The position numbers were made by a program, and so were the translations under genes. Positions 33,185 through 43,018 of a stretch of 64,000 nucleotides of DNA are shown piece by piece. This DNA is from Microcoleus sp. FACHB-1515 (GTDB taxonomy: Bacteria; Cyanobacteriota; Cyanobacteriia; Elainellales; Elainellaceae), in assembly GCF_014696105.1 (NCBI RefSeq), contig NZ_JACJPO010000011.1:81482-145481 (forward strand), written 5' to 3'. Position 1 is the first letter of the stretch, and each line of letters opens with the position of its first letter. The notes below the pieces were generated by a model. That model searched no databases. It saw only the letters and a list, made by a program, of their open reading frames with translations, and had not been told where the DNA came from.

Positions 33185-36100
33185 TCAGCGAACAGAAGAA
33201 CGGGGTGCGGCGCTTTCTGCCTTTGCCGAATCATGGGACGAGGCGATGTAGCAGCGGATGCGATCGAAGCTTTGCGCTAACCGCTGCAACAAGGCTTCAC
33301 AAGGCTGCTGCTCCAGGGCTTGCTGCTCTAGCTCCAGGGCTTGCTGCTCTAGCTGTTTAGCGCCGACGCTGGCGCTACAGCCTTTGATGTAGTGCGCTTC
33401 TTGTGCTGCTCCTAAATAATCTTGGGCAGCAATGCAGCTTTGAAGCTGTTCGATGCGCGGGGGCAAGGTACGCAGCAGCATTTGCAGCAATTCTTGCTCG
33501 AAGACTTCGTTGTCCGACGAAACGTGATGCAGATAGCTCCAGTCAATCAGCGGTGTTTCTGGCTCGATCGCCGCGTCGCGCAAGCTGACTGGCACTTCCA
33601 CAGGAGGCACTTCAATCTGGAGATGTTGGCTCCAGTGGGCAAGCTTGGCGGCGAGGTCTTCCTTCGTAACAGGTTTGCTGATGTAGTCGTCCATGCCCAC
33701 CTGCAAACAGCGATCGCGGTCTTCCTTTAGCGCGTTGGCGGTCATGGCGATGATGATCGGCTGCGGATAAGCCTGGAGGCGAATTTGCTGCGTGGTGTTG
33801 TAGCCGTCCAAAATCGGCATCTGACAGTCCATCAGCACGATGTCATAGCGAATCTGGCTGAGCAAATCAAGGACTTCCGCGCCATTAGCTGCCACATCCG
33901 CCACATAGCCCAGATGCTTAAGCTGATTGAGCGCGACTTTCTGATTGATCTGGCTGTCTTCTGCCAGCAGAATTTTGAGGCGGGTTGCTTCAGCAGGCAC
34001 AGCGGCAGAGCGCATGGAAGAATGAGGCGATCGCGCTGACTCATGAGACTGCGGCGGATACATGACGCTGAGCAGACAGTCAAATAGGCGTGACTGGCGC
34101 ACAGGCTTGACCAGATAGGCCGCAAAACCCTGCGGATCAAGCTGCGGCAGTCCAGGCGCACAAGTGGAAGTGAGCATGACCAGCCGAGTATGGCTTAGAC
34201 GCGCATCGGCTTTAATCTGCTGGGCGAGCATTTCGCCATTGATGTCGGGCATCTGCATATCGAGAATGGCGATGTCATATGGCTGACCGAGGCTGGCTTG
34301 TGCCTGTAGCCGCTCCAGCGCGATCGCAGCATTGGTCGCTTCATCCACCTGCATTCCCCAGGCGATCGCTTGATGGCAAACAATTTTGCGATTGGTGGCG
34401 CTGTCGTCCACCACAAGCAGCCGCACGCCTTGGAGGTCAGCCGCCGTCGATGCCTGTCGCGCCTGCTTCTCAAACGTGACGGTGAACCAGAAGGTCGCAC
34501 CTTTTCCTTCAGCGCTGTCCACTCCGATCGCTCCGCCCATGCGCTCCACGAGTTGCCGACAAATTGCCAGTCCCAACCCCGTACCGCCAAATTCGCGCGT
34601 GGTGGAAGCGTCTACCTGCGTGAACGGCTGAAATAAGCGCTGCTGCTGAGCAGGCGAAATGCCAATTCCCGTGTCGGCAACCGTGCAGCGAAATTGAGCA
34701 TGAGTGGCAGTTTCGGCCTCTAAGCCCAAGCGAATCACGACTTCACCTTCTGAGGTGAATTTAATTGCGTTGCTGACCAAATTGGTGAGAACTTGGCGCA
34801 GACGGCTGAAGTCGCCGCGCAGCGATCGCGGCAGGTGCGGTTCGATCAGCGTTGCGAGTTCCAGCCCTTTGCTGTGGGCAGACGCGGCCAGCAGTTCTGC
34901 GACTTCTTCAACGCAGTTGCCAATGTCAAAATCGAGAATTTCCAGTTCCATCTCGCCTGCTTCCAGCTTGGAAAAGTCGAGAATTTCATTAATCAGCGTC
35001 AGCAAAGCATCTCCGCTCAGGCGAATCGTTTCAGCAAAATCGCGCTGGCGATCGTCCAGATGCGTATCGAGCAGCAATCCGGTCATGCCCAGCACGGCGT
35101 TCATTGGCGTGCGAATTTCGTGGCTCATCGTTGCCAAAAATGCGCTTTTGGTTTGCGTGGCGCGTTCGGCTTCTTGACGGGCGCGATCGAGTGCTTGGTT
35201 TTGAGAAACGAGCTGCTGGCGCTGCTGTTTTTCCTGCATCAGCAATCGCGCCTGAGCGAGGGCAATGCCAACTTGGTTCGCAAGCTGACTGAGCAAGTCA
35301 ATTTCAAACTGGTGCCAGTGGCGGGGTGCACTGCACTGATGCGCGACCAGCAACCCCCAAAGCTGCTGGCTTTCGAGAATCGGCACGACCAGATCGGCCT
35401 GCACTTCAAAGCGCTCTAGCAGTTGACGATGACACTCGCTCAAATTGGCCTGAGCAACGTTGTCGATCGCTTTTGTCCGTCCCTGCTGGTACTGCTGCCA
35501 GCGACCGTCTTGAAAGCAGGTGTCGTGGATGTCTGCGCCCAGCGAAGGCGTCCAGCCTGCGTCTACCGACTCGACGGCGACCGTTCCGCCCCAAGTTGGA
35601 TCGAAGCGGTAGATGATGACGCGATCGGCCTGAAGCAGCTTGCGTACTTCGGTGACGGTCGTGCTGAGAATTTCTTGAAGATCAAGCGACTGACGAATCC
35701 GCAGCGTAATCGCCGCCAGCAGTTCCGATCGCTCATGCTGTCCGCGCAGTTCGGCTTCCGTCCGCTTGCGCTCGATGAACTGACCAATCTGCTGCCCGAT
35801 CGCCGTCATCATCTCCAGCAGATCCGGATCGGGCTGGCGCAGCGTGCGACTGAAAAATGTAATCACGCCGAGCGTTTCGCTGCTGCCCAAAATTGGAAAG
35901 CCCACGCCTTCTTGCAAATCCAGCTTGGCGGCAGCATCCGCACGGCGATCGTCCGCATGTTCGAGCACGTTTCGCAGCCACAGCGGATGGCGCTCGCGCC
36001 ACACCTGTCCAGCAATGCCCTGACCCGGAGCAACGCGAATCCGACGAGAAACCTGATCAAATTCTTCGGCCTCCAGAACCGGAGACGCCCAAATTTCTGT

Positions 36101-37807
36101 CATTTGCAGCTTGCCCAGCTTCGGCTCGATCTGCCAAAGTTCGCCAATTTCCCAGTCCAGACTTTCACACAACGCCTGCAACAAACTCGGCGCGGCAGCT
36201 TCGAGCGTTTCCGCTTCGGCAAGAACCTGAGCGATCGCATACTGCGCGGCCAACCGCTGTTCGACGCGACGGCGCTCGGTGATGTCAATGCCTGTGCCGA
36301 TGATGTATTCGATGCTGCGCTCGGCATCCACCAGGGCAGTGCTGGCCCAGGCAATCAGGCGAGTTTGGTTCGATCGCGTCCGCCAGCGATTTTCGTGCGT
36401 GCTGGGAAAATTGCCGCTTTGCAAATCTGCAAACGCCGCCTTTGCCATTTCCACCTCGCTGGGCGGAACAAAGACTTCCCACACGTACTTATTCCGAACT
36501 TCCTCAAACGTGTAGCCCGTTGTTTGTTCGCAGTCGCGGTTAAAGCGGACGATGCGTCCCTGCGGGTCGAGCACAATCACCAGAGCCGCGATCGTGTCGA
36601 GCACTGCTGCGGTAAAGTCGCGCTCTTGCTCCAGCACAATTTCGCTGCGGCGACGCTTGGTGATTTCGCCACGCACAATATAGAACACCGCCAGCAAAAT
36701 CACAAAATCCAGCAGCAGACCGCCGCCCAGCTTTAGGGCAACCACCCCTGCCGCTCGGCGCACATCCAGTTCCCACTGGCGCAACACCTGCGCTTCTTCC
36801 TTCTCAATTCGATCGATCGATGTGCGAATCGCGCGATCGTCGCGCATCGTTTCTGCGCTGGCGATCGCATTGAGAGCCGCAGTGGAACTTGTTTGCCGCA
36901 AAATCACTAGGCGCTGCGTTTGAGTCAGTTCCGTTTCGATCGCCTGCTCGATGATGAGCAGATACGGACGAGCGTTGCGGCGATTTTGGAGCTGCTTCAG
37001 GTTTTCTCCCAGCGCATCAATCTGACTGTAGATCCTGTCGAGGTCGGCGGCTTGGCCGGAAACAGCGTAGCGATACTGATTCAGTTCAATGCCGTCGAGT
37101 TCGCTTAAAATTCGACCGAGGTGTCCCAGCGTTTCTTGCTGCTCAATCACGGCACTGGTCGATCGCGACAACTGCGAAACGCTTTGATGCGACAGCCAGC
37201 CGACCGTTGCCAAACTCGCCGCCGCCAAGCCAAAGCAAGCCGCCATCTTCAGCAAAAAGCCGCTGTGTCGTCGCCGTTTGATTTTGCGCTCGACCACAGT
37301 GCGCTCTAGATCGGCCAGATTCCGTCGCAGTTCAAGCTGCCGAATCACCTGATCGGCCAGCGTTTTCAGCGCGCTGATCTGGTCAGCATCAAGCTGGCGC
37401 GGCACATGATCGATGACGCACAAGCTGCCTAATGCCGCTCCCTCAGATGTGATCAGCGGCACGCCTGCATAAAAGCGGACATGCGGTTCGCCGCGCACCA
37501 AGGGATTATCGGCAAAGCGATCGTCCGCAAACGCATCGGGAACAATCAAAATATCGGTCTGCAAAATTGTGTGAGCGCAAAAGGCAAAATTGCGATGCGT
37601 TTCTGGCGTGGCAAGCCCCACTTTTGCCTTGAACCACTGCCGTTCGGCATCGATCAGGCTCACCAGCGCGATCGGCGTTTGTGCAATATAGGCGGCCAAG
37701 CGAGCAATATCGTCAAATGCCTTTTCTGGCGCAGTGTTGAGAATTTTGCACTCGTTGAGAACTTCGAGTCTTCGCGCTTCATTCGCAGGTAGAGGCGGCT
37801 TGAGCAT
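33185..37807 (-). CDS. Hybrid sensor histidine kinase with DXCF-type cyanobacteriochrome GAF domain
   Basis: This is a 1540-residue multidomain phosphorelay protein. Numbered from ATG 37807, in order: GAF 1 (about 15-165), a membrane span (182-205), a CHASE3-like extracytoplasmic segment, a second span (355-378), PAS (about 395-515), GAF 2 (about 520-680), GAF 3 (about 695-855), HisKA with His896 in [10 protein letters not shown], HATPase (GTGLGLAI), receiver 1 with Asp1183, receiver 2 with Asp1327, and HPt with His1472 in [12 protein letters not shown] 3 has HDTCF (Cys764) and SECH (Cys792, His793), 28 residues apart, so it is predicted to bind a bilin and sense light. The start has a strong GGGAGGA ribosome-binding site. 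No cognate regulator is adjacent. Confidence 0.9.
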   Translation of the reverse strand: MLKPPLPANEARRLEVLNECKILNTAPEKAFDDIARLAAYIAQTPIALVSLIDAERQWFKAKVGLATPETHRNFAFCAHTILQTDILIVPDAFADDRFADNPLVRGEPHVRFYAGVPLITSEGAALGSLCVIDHVPRQLDADQISALKTLADQVIRQLELRRNLADLERTVVERKIKRRRHSGFLLKMAACFGLAAASLATVGWLSHQSVSQLSRSTSAVIEQQETLGHLGRILSELDGIELNQYRYAVSGQAADLDRIYSQIDALGENLKQLQNRRNARPYLLIIEQAIETELTQTQRLVILRQTSSTAALNAIASAETMRDDRAIRTSIDRIEKEEAQVLRQWELDVRRAAGVVALKLGGGLLLDFVILLAVFYIVRGEITKRRRSEIVLEQERDFTAAVLDTIAALVIVLDPQGRIVRFNRDCEQTTGYTFEEVRNKYVWEVFVPPSEVEMAKAAFADLQSGNFPSTHENRWRTRSNQTRLIAWASTALVDAERSIEYIIGTGIDITERRRVEQRLAAQYAIAQVLAEAETLEAAAPSLLQALCESLDWEIGELWQIEPKLGKLQMTEIWASPVLEAEEFDQVSRRIRVAPGQGIAGQVWRERHPLWLRNVLEHADDRRADAAAKLDLQEGVGFPILGSSETLGVITFFSRTLRQPDPDLLEMMTAIGQQIGQFIERKRTEAELRGQHERSELLAAITLRIRQSLDLQEILSTTVTEVRKLLQADRVIIYRFDPTWGGTVAVESVDAGWTPSLGADIHDTCFQDGRWQQYQQGRTKAIDNVAQANLSECHRQLLERFEVQADLVVPILESQQLWGLLVAHQCSAPRHWHQFEIDLLSQLANQVGIALAQARLLMQEKQQRQQLVSQNQALDRARQEAERATQTKSAFLATMSHEIRTPMNAVLGMTGLLLDTHLDDRQRDFAETIRLSGDALLTLINEILDFSKLEAGEMELEILDFDIGNCVEEVAELLAASAHSKGLELATLIEPHLPRSLRGDFSRLRQVLTNLVSNAIKFTSEGEVVIRLGLEAETATHAQFRCTVADTGIGISPAQQQRLFQPFTQVDASTTREFGGTGLGLAICRQLVERMGGAIGVDSAEGKGATFWFTVTFEKQARQASTAADLQGVRLLVVDDSATNRKIVCHQAIAWGMQVDEATNAAIALERLQAQASLGQPYDIAILDMQMPDINGEMLAQQIKADARLSHTRLVMLTSTCAPGLPQLDPQGFAAYLVKPVRQSRLFDCLLSVMYPPQSHESARSPHSSMRSAAVPAEATRLKILLAEDSQINQKVALNQLKHLGYVADVAANGAEVLDLLSQIRYDIVLMDCQMPILDGYNTTQQIRLQAYPQPIIIAMTANALKEDRDRCLQVGMDDYISKPVTKEDLAAKLAHWSQHLQIEVPPVEVPVSLRDAAIEPETPLIDWSYLHHVSSDNEVFEQELLQMLLRTLPPRIEQLQSCIAAQDYLGAAQEAHYIKGCSASVGAKQLEQQALELEQQALEQQPCEALLQRLAQSFDRIRCYIASSHDSAKAESAAPRSSVR
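33310..33351 (-). repeat. 21-nt exact tandem repeat in the HPt domain region
   Basis: Two exact 21-base units (33310-33330, 33331-33351) encode the repeated LEQQALE residues near residues 1486-1500, extending a helix of the HPt domain by two turns. Confidence 0.9.
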
Positions 37808-37996
37808 CAATTCCTCCCGAAATCGCGTCCGTCGCGAATGCTGTTTGCTCCATCACACTATTGCCTAGTCTAAAGTTTCAAAAATTATTCTGTCCTTGTT
37901 TTACCCAGGCTTGCAGAAAAATTTAAGGAAGCGATCGCCTAATAATTCTCTTAAACTGATTGAATCGTTCGCGCTTCATAAATTGCAGGTGATACT

Positions 37997-38476
37997 TTGC
38001 TAGACGAACAAGCGAAAAAAACAATGTTGCGGAAAATTCCGCACGGACTGTATGTCTGCGGCGTCAAAGATGGCGAAGAAGTCAACGGCTTCACGGCAAG
38101 CTGGGTAATGCAGGCATCGTTTACGCCGCCCCTTGTTGTGAACTGCGTCAAGCGCGACTCTGGATCGCACGCAATGATTCAATCAAGTCAGGTGTTTGCG
38201 CTGAGCGTGTTGGCAGCAGATCAAAAAGCGATCGCCCAAAATTTCTTCAAGCCTCAGCGTCGCGTCGGCAACAAGTTTGAAGACGTGGAATTCTATCTGG
38301 GTGAAACCGGATGCCCAATTATTTCGGAATCGCTGGGCTATGTTGAGTGTCGCGTCGTCGGTTCGGTTGAACAAGGCGATCACACTGTTTTTGTCGGCGA
38401 AGTGATTGCAGCGGGCGTTCACAAGGAAGGCGATCCGCTGTTGCTGGAAAAAACAGGCTGGCAGTACGGCGGCTAA
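37997..38476 (+). CDS. Flavin reductase family protein
   Basis: The 159-residue protein belongs to the flavin-reductase-like FMN-binding family (split-barrel fold), which reduces free flavins or serves as the reductase part of two-component monooxygenases. The N-terminal LRKIPHGLYVCGV, GFTASWVMQASFTPPLVVNCV and the C-terminal GDHTVFVGEV match the family. The likely start is TTG 37997, since it gives the usual MLDEQAKK beginning and an AGGTGAT ribosome-binding site; an internal ATG at 38024 is the alternative. It is not related to the flavodiiron proteins in domain layout, since no other domain is present. Confidence 0.85.
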   Translation: MLDEQAKKTMLRKIPHGLYVCGVKDGEEVNGFTASWVMQASFTPPLVVNCVKRDSGSHAMIQSSQVFALSVLAADQKAIAQNFFKPQRRVGNKFEDVEFYLGETGCPIISESLGYVECRVVGSVEQGDHTVFVGEVIAAGVHKEGDPLLLEKTGWQYGG

Positions 38477-38559
38477 CGCCATCTCACTCATGCAAGGTCA
38501 AGCAGCCGATCGCCCAGTTGTCTGACCTTGCGGCTTTTGATTCAATTGATTCTGCACTG

Positions 38560-38907
38560 ATGCCACTGATTAAAGTTCAAACCTCGATCGAACCGGATCA
38601 AACGGCGATCGCCACGCTGCTGAAACGATTGTCCGCGAGTTTAGCCAAACACACAGGGAAGCCCGAAGCCTACGTGATGACGGCATTTGAGCCAAATAGG
38701 TCAATGACGTTTGGTGGCACGTTTGACCCGACCTGCTACATCGAAGTGAAAAGCGTGGGCACAATGACTCCAACGCAAACCCAAGCGATGAGCCGAGAAT
38801 TTTGCGACACGATCGCTTCAACGCTGGGCGTCCCGATCGATCGCACCTACATCGAATTTAACGATGCAAAAGGCAGCATGTGGGGCTGGAACGGCTCGAC
38901 GTTCTAG
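38560..38907 (+). CDS. MIF-like tautomerase
   Basis: This 115-residue protein belongs to the macrophage migration inhibitory factor/phenylpyruvate tautomerase family. After removal of Met it starts with Pro1, the catalytic base (PLIKVQTSIE), and has YVMTAFEPNRSMTFGGT and IDRTYIEFNDAKGSMWGWNGSTF, which match the family length and C-terminal region. MIF proteins form trimers; cyanobacterial members have weak tautomerase activity, and the physiological substrate is unknown. The upstream in-frame extension to 38518 would bury the proline, so ATG 38560 is taken. Confidence 0.88.
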   Translation: MPLIKVQTSIEPDQTAIATLLKRLSASLAKHTGKPEAYVMTAFEPNRSMTFGGTFDPTCYIEVKSVGTMTPTQTQAMSREFCDTIASTLGVPIDRTYIEFNDAKGSMWGWNGSTF

Positions 38908-39045
38908 CGAGATATCAGCAGATTGGCTGCCTGCATCTCAGCGATCTGGACGATTGAATCATTCTTTCGATATGGCTGACTGAGACGGGTAGCCCTGATA
39001 GAATACTGGTTTCCAGCGATCGCTCGATTTCTTCAGGGAGCCGCT

Positions 39046-40305
39046 ATGACCTACCAGCCCGCTAAGCCGCGTCACATTGTTCTCACTTCACATCCATCTC
39101 GGTTTGGTCGCAAACCCATCGCCATCAATTGGGGAGCCGCCAATCCGATCGATCGCGGCCCAATCATCGCTACACTCACCAACTCCGAACATCGCAACGT
39201 CATCGGCACACATTCCGGTTCTTACGCCGTCTATCGCGCTTTGGCGGTTGCCAGCGGCGTACTCGAAGCCGGACATCGCGCCGACTTGACCAATACTTCG
39301 CCTGCCGAAGCGATCGGCCCACATCCAAGCTGGTCTGATCCCGACAAAATTGTTTCACTCGATCCGTTTGGGGCACTGGTTGGCGAAGCGTTCAACTCGT
39401 TTTTTGAGCGCGGCTACGACATTCGCCCCACGATCGCCGTCACCAAAGCCCACATCAACATGCCGGAGCTGCAAGATGCGATCGCCAAAGGTCGCCTGCG
39501 CGAAGACGGCGTGATTATGAAGGCGGGCGGCGATTTGGTCGTTACCAAGGCGGCGATCGAACCCGTTTGGTATCTACCTGGAATCGCCAAACGGCTCGGC
39601 GTAGACGAAGGCGAACTGCGCTACACGCTGTTTGAACAAACCGGAGGGATGTTTCCCGAACTTGTCACCCGTCCGGATCTGCATGTGTTTCTACCGCCGA
39701 TCGGCGGCATCACGGTTTACATGGTCGGCGACTTGTCGGCCATCACCGATTCCACAAAGCCGCTGGCCGTGCGCGTGCATGACGAATGCAACGGCTCAGA
39801 CGTATTCGGCTCAGACATTTGCACCTGTCGTCCGTATCTAGTTCACGGCATCGAAGCCTGTGTGGAAACGGCGCAGGAAGGCGGCGCAGGCATCATCATC
39901 TACTTCCGCAAAGAAGGCCGCGCCTTGGGCGAAGTCACAAAATTCTTGGTCTACAACGCCCGCAAACGGCAGGAAGGCGGCGATCGCGCCGATGCCTACT
40001 TTGCCCGGACTGAATGCGTCGCCGGAGTGCAGGATATGCGCTTCCAAGAATTGATGCCCGATGTGATGCACTGGCTGGGAATCACGCGGATCGATCGCTT
40101 CATTTCCATGAGCGATATGAAATATGGCGCGATCGTCAACTCCGGCATCGAAATCATCGATCGCGTTCCGATCCCCGACGAACTGATTCCCGCTGATGCC
40201 CGTGTCGAAATCGAAGCGAAAAAAGCCGCAGGCTATTACACCGATGGCGTCGTTCCTGATGCGGCAATGCTGGCGCAAACGCAGGGACGCAGCTTGATGG
40301 AGTAG
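39046..40305 (+). CDS. GTP cyclohydrolase II-like protein, long form
   Basis: The C-terminal half resembles RibA: the zinc site C-x10-C-x-C in DECNGSDVFGSDICTCR, then IIYFRKEGRALGEV in place of the usual RQEGRGIGL. With 419 residues the protein is about twice the size of single-domain RibA, and its N-terminal half (PIAINWGAANPIDRGPIIAT) is not the DHBP synthase of RibBA. It resembles the long GTPCH II homologues described for the Urc1 uracil-catabolic pathway; that is from memory of the family and is not proved. The reaction, riboflavin synthesis or pyrimidine breakdown, is open. Confidence 0.75.
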   Translation: MTYQPAKPRHIVLTSHPSRFGRKPIAINWGAANPIDRGPIIATLTNSEHRNVIGTHSGSYAVYRALAVASGVLEAGHRADLTNTSPAEAIGPHPSWSDPDKIVSLDPFGALVGEAFNSFFERGYDIRPTIAVTKAHINMPELQDAIAKGRLREDGVIMKAGGDLVVTKAAIEPVWYLPGIAKRLGVDEGELRYTLFEQTGGMFPELVTRPDLHVFLPPIGGITVYMVGDLSAITDSTKPLAVRVHDECNGSDVFGSDICTCRPYLVHGIEACVETAQEGGAGIIIYFRKEGRALGEVTKFLVYNARKRQEGGDRADAYFARTECVAGVQDMRFQELMPDVMHWLGITRIDRFISMSDMKYGAIVNSGIEIIDRVPIPDELIPADARVEIEAKKAAGYYTDGVVPDAAMLAQTQGRSLME

Positions 40306-40382
40306 GCAGTCGGTGAGTCGATGGGTGAGGAGTGGAGTGAGGATCTTCACTCCTCACAAAGCGATCGATGCTGTGCTGACGC

Positions 40383-40414
40383 AAAAAAACGCAGCCTTCG
40401 CGGGGAAGACTGCG
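40383..40414 (-). terminator. Terminator of the RHH/zinc-ribbon gene
   Basis: On the minus strand, a GCAG-T-CTTC ... GAAG-G-CTGC stem-loop (40391-40413, one internal mismatch) is followed by seven T. It lies about 70 bases after the stop at 40482. A separate 9-bp inverted repeat GTGAGGAGT/ACTCCTCAC at 40325-40357 may serve the plus-strand GTP cyclohydrolase-like gene. Confidence 0.75.
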
Positions 40415-40481
40415 ATCGATGAAGCATGACTTGCTGTTCAGCATACCATGAATTTAGTACATTTGTTCTAAAAATTTGGCT

Positions 40482-41066
40482 TTAGCGCAGCCCAAACGGA
40501 AATTTTTTCGGTTCAACGGATGCGCTTTTTTTCGGCTTCATGTTGGCGATCGCATCTGCCGCCGCCTGATTGAGCAATCGTTGAATCTCATCAGGCGCAG
40601 GATCGGCACTGGCAGCGGTTCGCGGCTTATTTGTCCATCCGCACTTGATGCACACCTGTCGCCCCGAACTTTTCAGCGGTGCATTCAGCTTGTGGTCGCA
40701 GCGCGGACAGCGATCGACTTCGACGGGTGCGGCAGGCGCAGGTCGATCCGGGTTTGGGACGCCACCATTGACGGCTGAGGCTGCGGACGCTTGAGCAGAC
40801 GTTTGAAGTAGGCGATCGACTTCGGCCTGAAGTTCTGCAACTTGAGCAGGCAGCGCTTCGAGGGCAGTGAGGCGATCGGCAAGCTGTGCCCAATCAGAAG
40901 AGGGTTCTGATTGCAGCGACAAAAATTCGAGACCGCGCCGCAAAGCATAAACCAAAATTTCAGATTGAGGCTGTTCGAGTTCGCGGCTGAGGCGGGCGAT
41001 CGAGGCAACAATCTCGATCGGCAAATGCAGCGTGACAACTTTGGTAGAAGGCTTCGGGTCAGTCAT
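40482..41066 (-). CDS. Ribbon-helix-helix and zinc-ribbon protein
   Basis: This 194-residue protein appears to join two DNA- or protein-binding modules. The N-terminal part (KVVTLHLPIEIVASIARLSRELEQPQSEILVYALRRGL) resembles a CopG-type ribbon-helix-helix. It is followed by a short coiled coil (LAALEALPAQVAELQAEVDRLL-like, residues about 60-90), a Pro/Ala linker and a zinc ribbon with CPRC and CIKC pairs. The C terminus is basic (KPKKSASVEPKK). A regulatory role is inferred. It is monocistronic, with its own terminator. Confidence 0.7.
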   Translation of the reverse strand: MTDPKPSTKVVTLHLPIEIVASIARLSRELEQPQSEILVYALRRGLEFLSLQSEPSSDWAQLADRLTALEALPAQVAELQAEVDRLLQTSAQASAASAVNGGVPNPDRPAPAAPVEVDRCPRCDHKLNAPLKSSGRQVCIKCGWTNKPRTAASADPAPDEIQRLLNQAAADAIANMKPKKSASVEPKKFPFGLR

Positions 41067-41104
41067 GGCAGCTTGAAAGTCACTGCTTCGACGCTAGCAC
41101 GCAG

Positions 41105-41141
41105 AAAAAAGATGAGGGTAGAAAAACTTTCCTACCCTCAT
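41105..41141 (-). terminator. Rho-independent terminator of the azoreductase gene
   Basis: A perfect 10-bp stem ATGAGGGTAG/CTACCCTCAT (41112-41121 with 41132-41141) and a 10-base loop are followed on the minus strand by a six-T run, 13 bases past the stop of the gene. Confidence 0.88.
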
Positions 41142-41153
41142 TCTGGCGGCTGG

Positions 41154-41771
41154 CTAGGCAGCAACAAGCTGTTCGATCGCCTCATGCGCCTGCTGCAAAT
41201 ATTTCTGGCGCGTTTCCTCGCTCGTGTTGACGCCGTCTGCGTTGACGAACTGAATGTCTGTGATGCCGATGAAGCCAAAGATCGATCGAATATACGGCGT
41301 GTGGAAGTCGTATGCAGCCATCGGCGAATCCGGGGGAAACTCATTGCCGCGAGCGCCAAATACGAGCATTCGCTTTCCGTGTACCAAGCCTTGATAGCCG
41401 TTTTCGTTGACCGCAAAAGTGCGCCCGACGCGAACAATCTGGTCAATGTAGGCTTTGAGCGTTGAGGGAACCGTGAGGTTATACATCGGTACGCCAAAGA
41501 CCAGCAGATCGGCGGCGAACAGTTCATCAATTAGTTCGTCGGAAACTTGCAAGGCGGCTTTGAGATCGGGCGAAAGCTGGTCAGGCGGCGAAAACGAAGC
41601 AGCAATCCAAGGCTCATCGACATGGGGAACAGGCTGATGGCCTAGATCGCGGTAGGTCACGGTGTCGTCAGGATGAGCCGCTTGCCACTGGTCAACAAAG
41701 GTTTTAGTGAGACTGCGCGAAATCGATCGATCTCCGCGCGGGCTAGAGTCGATGTGCAAAATGTGAGTCAT
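41154..41771 (-). CDS. azoR: FMN-dependent NADH:azo/quinone oxidoreductase
   Basis: AzoR-type flavodoxin-fold enzymes reduce quinones and azo dyes by two electrons and protect against quinone stress. The 205-residue protein has the FMN phosphate loop (IDSSPRGDRSISR), FGVPMYNLTVPSTLKAYIDQIVRVGRTF and FGARGNEFP, all family signatures. The start is ATG 41771. It has its own terminator and no partner gene. Confidence 0.93.
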   Translation of the reverse strand: MTHILHIDSSPRGDRSISRSLTKTFVDQWQAAHPDDTVTYRDLGHQPVPHVDEPWIAASFSPPDQLSPDLKAALQVSDELIDELFAADLLVFGVPMYNLTVPSTLKAYIDQIVRVGRTFAVNENGYQGLVHGKRMLVFGARGNEFPPDSPMAAYDFHTPYIRSIFGFIGITDIQFVNADGVNTSEETRQKYLQQAHEAIEQLVAA

Positions 41772-41916
41772 GGATTCTCCTTGGACAGCGAAAGTTGTTA
41801 AAAAACTTTAAGACGCTGCTTGAAATCCTAGAAGGAACTCGTTTGGAAAAACAAGTAGGTACTTGAAAGTAAGTAACGTCGCTGTCTGACTCTTTCGATC
41901 GAGTGAAGAACTGCGC

Positions 41917-42540
41917 CTACCGTTCCTGCACGGCTAGCCTCAACCCCAGCGCAATCAGCACCGCCCCCATCAGCCGCTCAACCCAGTGCGCCACTGCGAG
42001 AAACCGCCGTCGAATCGCAGATTGCGACAGGACGATCGCCACGATCGCAAACCAGCCAAACTCTACGCTCGCCACCGTCAATCCGTAAATCACCTGAACG
42101 GGAACAGGCGTTTCTGGACGAATCATCTGCGTAAATAGCGCCAGGAAAAACAGCGTCACTTTGGGATTGAGGGCGCTCGTCAGAAAGCCCATGCGAATCG
42201 CTTTGAGATCGCTGATCGGAAAACGATCGATCGCGACTGCCTCAGCCGACTGCGGACGCGCCCGCAACGCCTGAATGCCGATGTAGATCAAGTAGGCTGC
42301 GCCCAGCCATTTGAGCGTGTTGAACAGCAGGATCGATCGCGAAATCAAAACCCCTAAGCCGATCAGCCAGAAGGCGACATGCAGGAGATCGCCGATCGCC
42401 AAACCCAGCGCCGTCAGGACACCCGCACGGCGCGAATGTCCCAAACTGTTGCGGACGGTCATCACAAAATTGGGACCAGGACCGCTAATCACCAAGAACG
42501 ACACGGTGAAGATGGTCAGCCATTCATTCAGCCAAAGCAT
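41917..42540 (-). CDS. LysE/RhtB family amino-acid exporter
   Basis: The 207-residue product has six membrane spans and the RhtB-type start (FLVISGPGPNFVMTVRNSLGHSRRAGVLTALG), as well as SALNPKVTLFFLALF. Such proteins export neutral or basic amino acids. ATG 42540 is chosen because it starts the first span; the frame extends far upstream but there it overlaps the preceding gene. Its start overlaps the stop of the DUF3291 gene by 17 bases, so the two are co-transcribed. Confidence 0.88.
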   Translation of the reverse strand: MLWLNEWLTIFTVSFLVISGPGPNFVMTVRNSLGHSRRAGVLTALGLAIGDLLHVAFWLIGLGVLISRSILLFNTLKWLGAAYLIYIGIQALRARPQSAEAVAIDRFPISDLKAIRMGFLTSALNPKVTLFFLALFTQMIRPETPVPVQVIYGLTVASVEFGWFAIVAIVLSQSAIRRRFLAVAHWVERLMGAVLIALGLRLAVQER

Positions 42541-43018
42541 AAGCAGCAGTGTTGAACTCGATCGCATCCGGAGCCGGAAATGGCTTACCGAAGCTAAAAG
42601 CATACTGAGTGGAGCCGTGCTGCCGCAAGTGTTCCAAGCGGGCTTTGCCTTCCTCGACCGTCGGCATCTGACCAATCGGAATCCACCAGAGCGCCAAAAT
42701 TGCACCCTCGGTCTTGACAAACCAGCGGCGGCGATCGCGCATAATTGCGCCGTGAACACCGCGATACACGTAGTCGGTCAACGCTTCGATCGACTTCCAA
42801 ACGGTCAGCGTCAGCAAAATATTTTCATCTTCAAAGGCGCGAATATTGGTGGCATCTTCGGCTCCTTCTGCCCGCAAGCGCCAAACAAACCCTGGATCTC
42901 GATCGGCAACTGCATTCACCTCGCGAATCTGTTCAACAAAATCGGCCATCGACGGATCGTGAAGTGGAGCGCGAAGCGTGGCGATATTGATTTGAGCCAG
43001 ATAGTAGCGATCGGTCAT
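42524..43018 (-). CDS. DUF3291 domain-containing protein
   Basis: This is a 164-residue protein of the DUF3291 family, a ferredoxin-like dimeric alpha/beta-barrel related to antibiotic-monooxygenase domains; the function is unknown. YYLAQINIATLRAP, DPGFVWRLRAEG, TVWKSIEALTDYVYRG and WFVKTEGAILALWWIP match the family. It is translationally coupled to the LysE-type exporter through a 17-base overlap, which may mean a shared role in handling a small metabolite. Confidence 0.8.
   Translation of the reverse strand: MTDRYYLAQINIATLRAPLHDPSMADFVEQIREVNAVADRDPGFVWRLRAEGAEDATNIRAFEDENILLTLTVWKSIEALTDYVYRGVHGAIMRDRRRWFVKTEGAILALWWIPIGQMPTVEEGKARLEHLRQHGSTQYAFSFGKPFPAPDAIEFNTAAYALAE

Noticed and set aside
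35423..36736. 437-codon open frame antisense to the hybrid kinase
   Set aside because: The kinase frame has continuous, ordered GAF, PAS and kinase motifs; the opposite strand has none.
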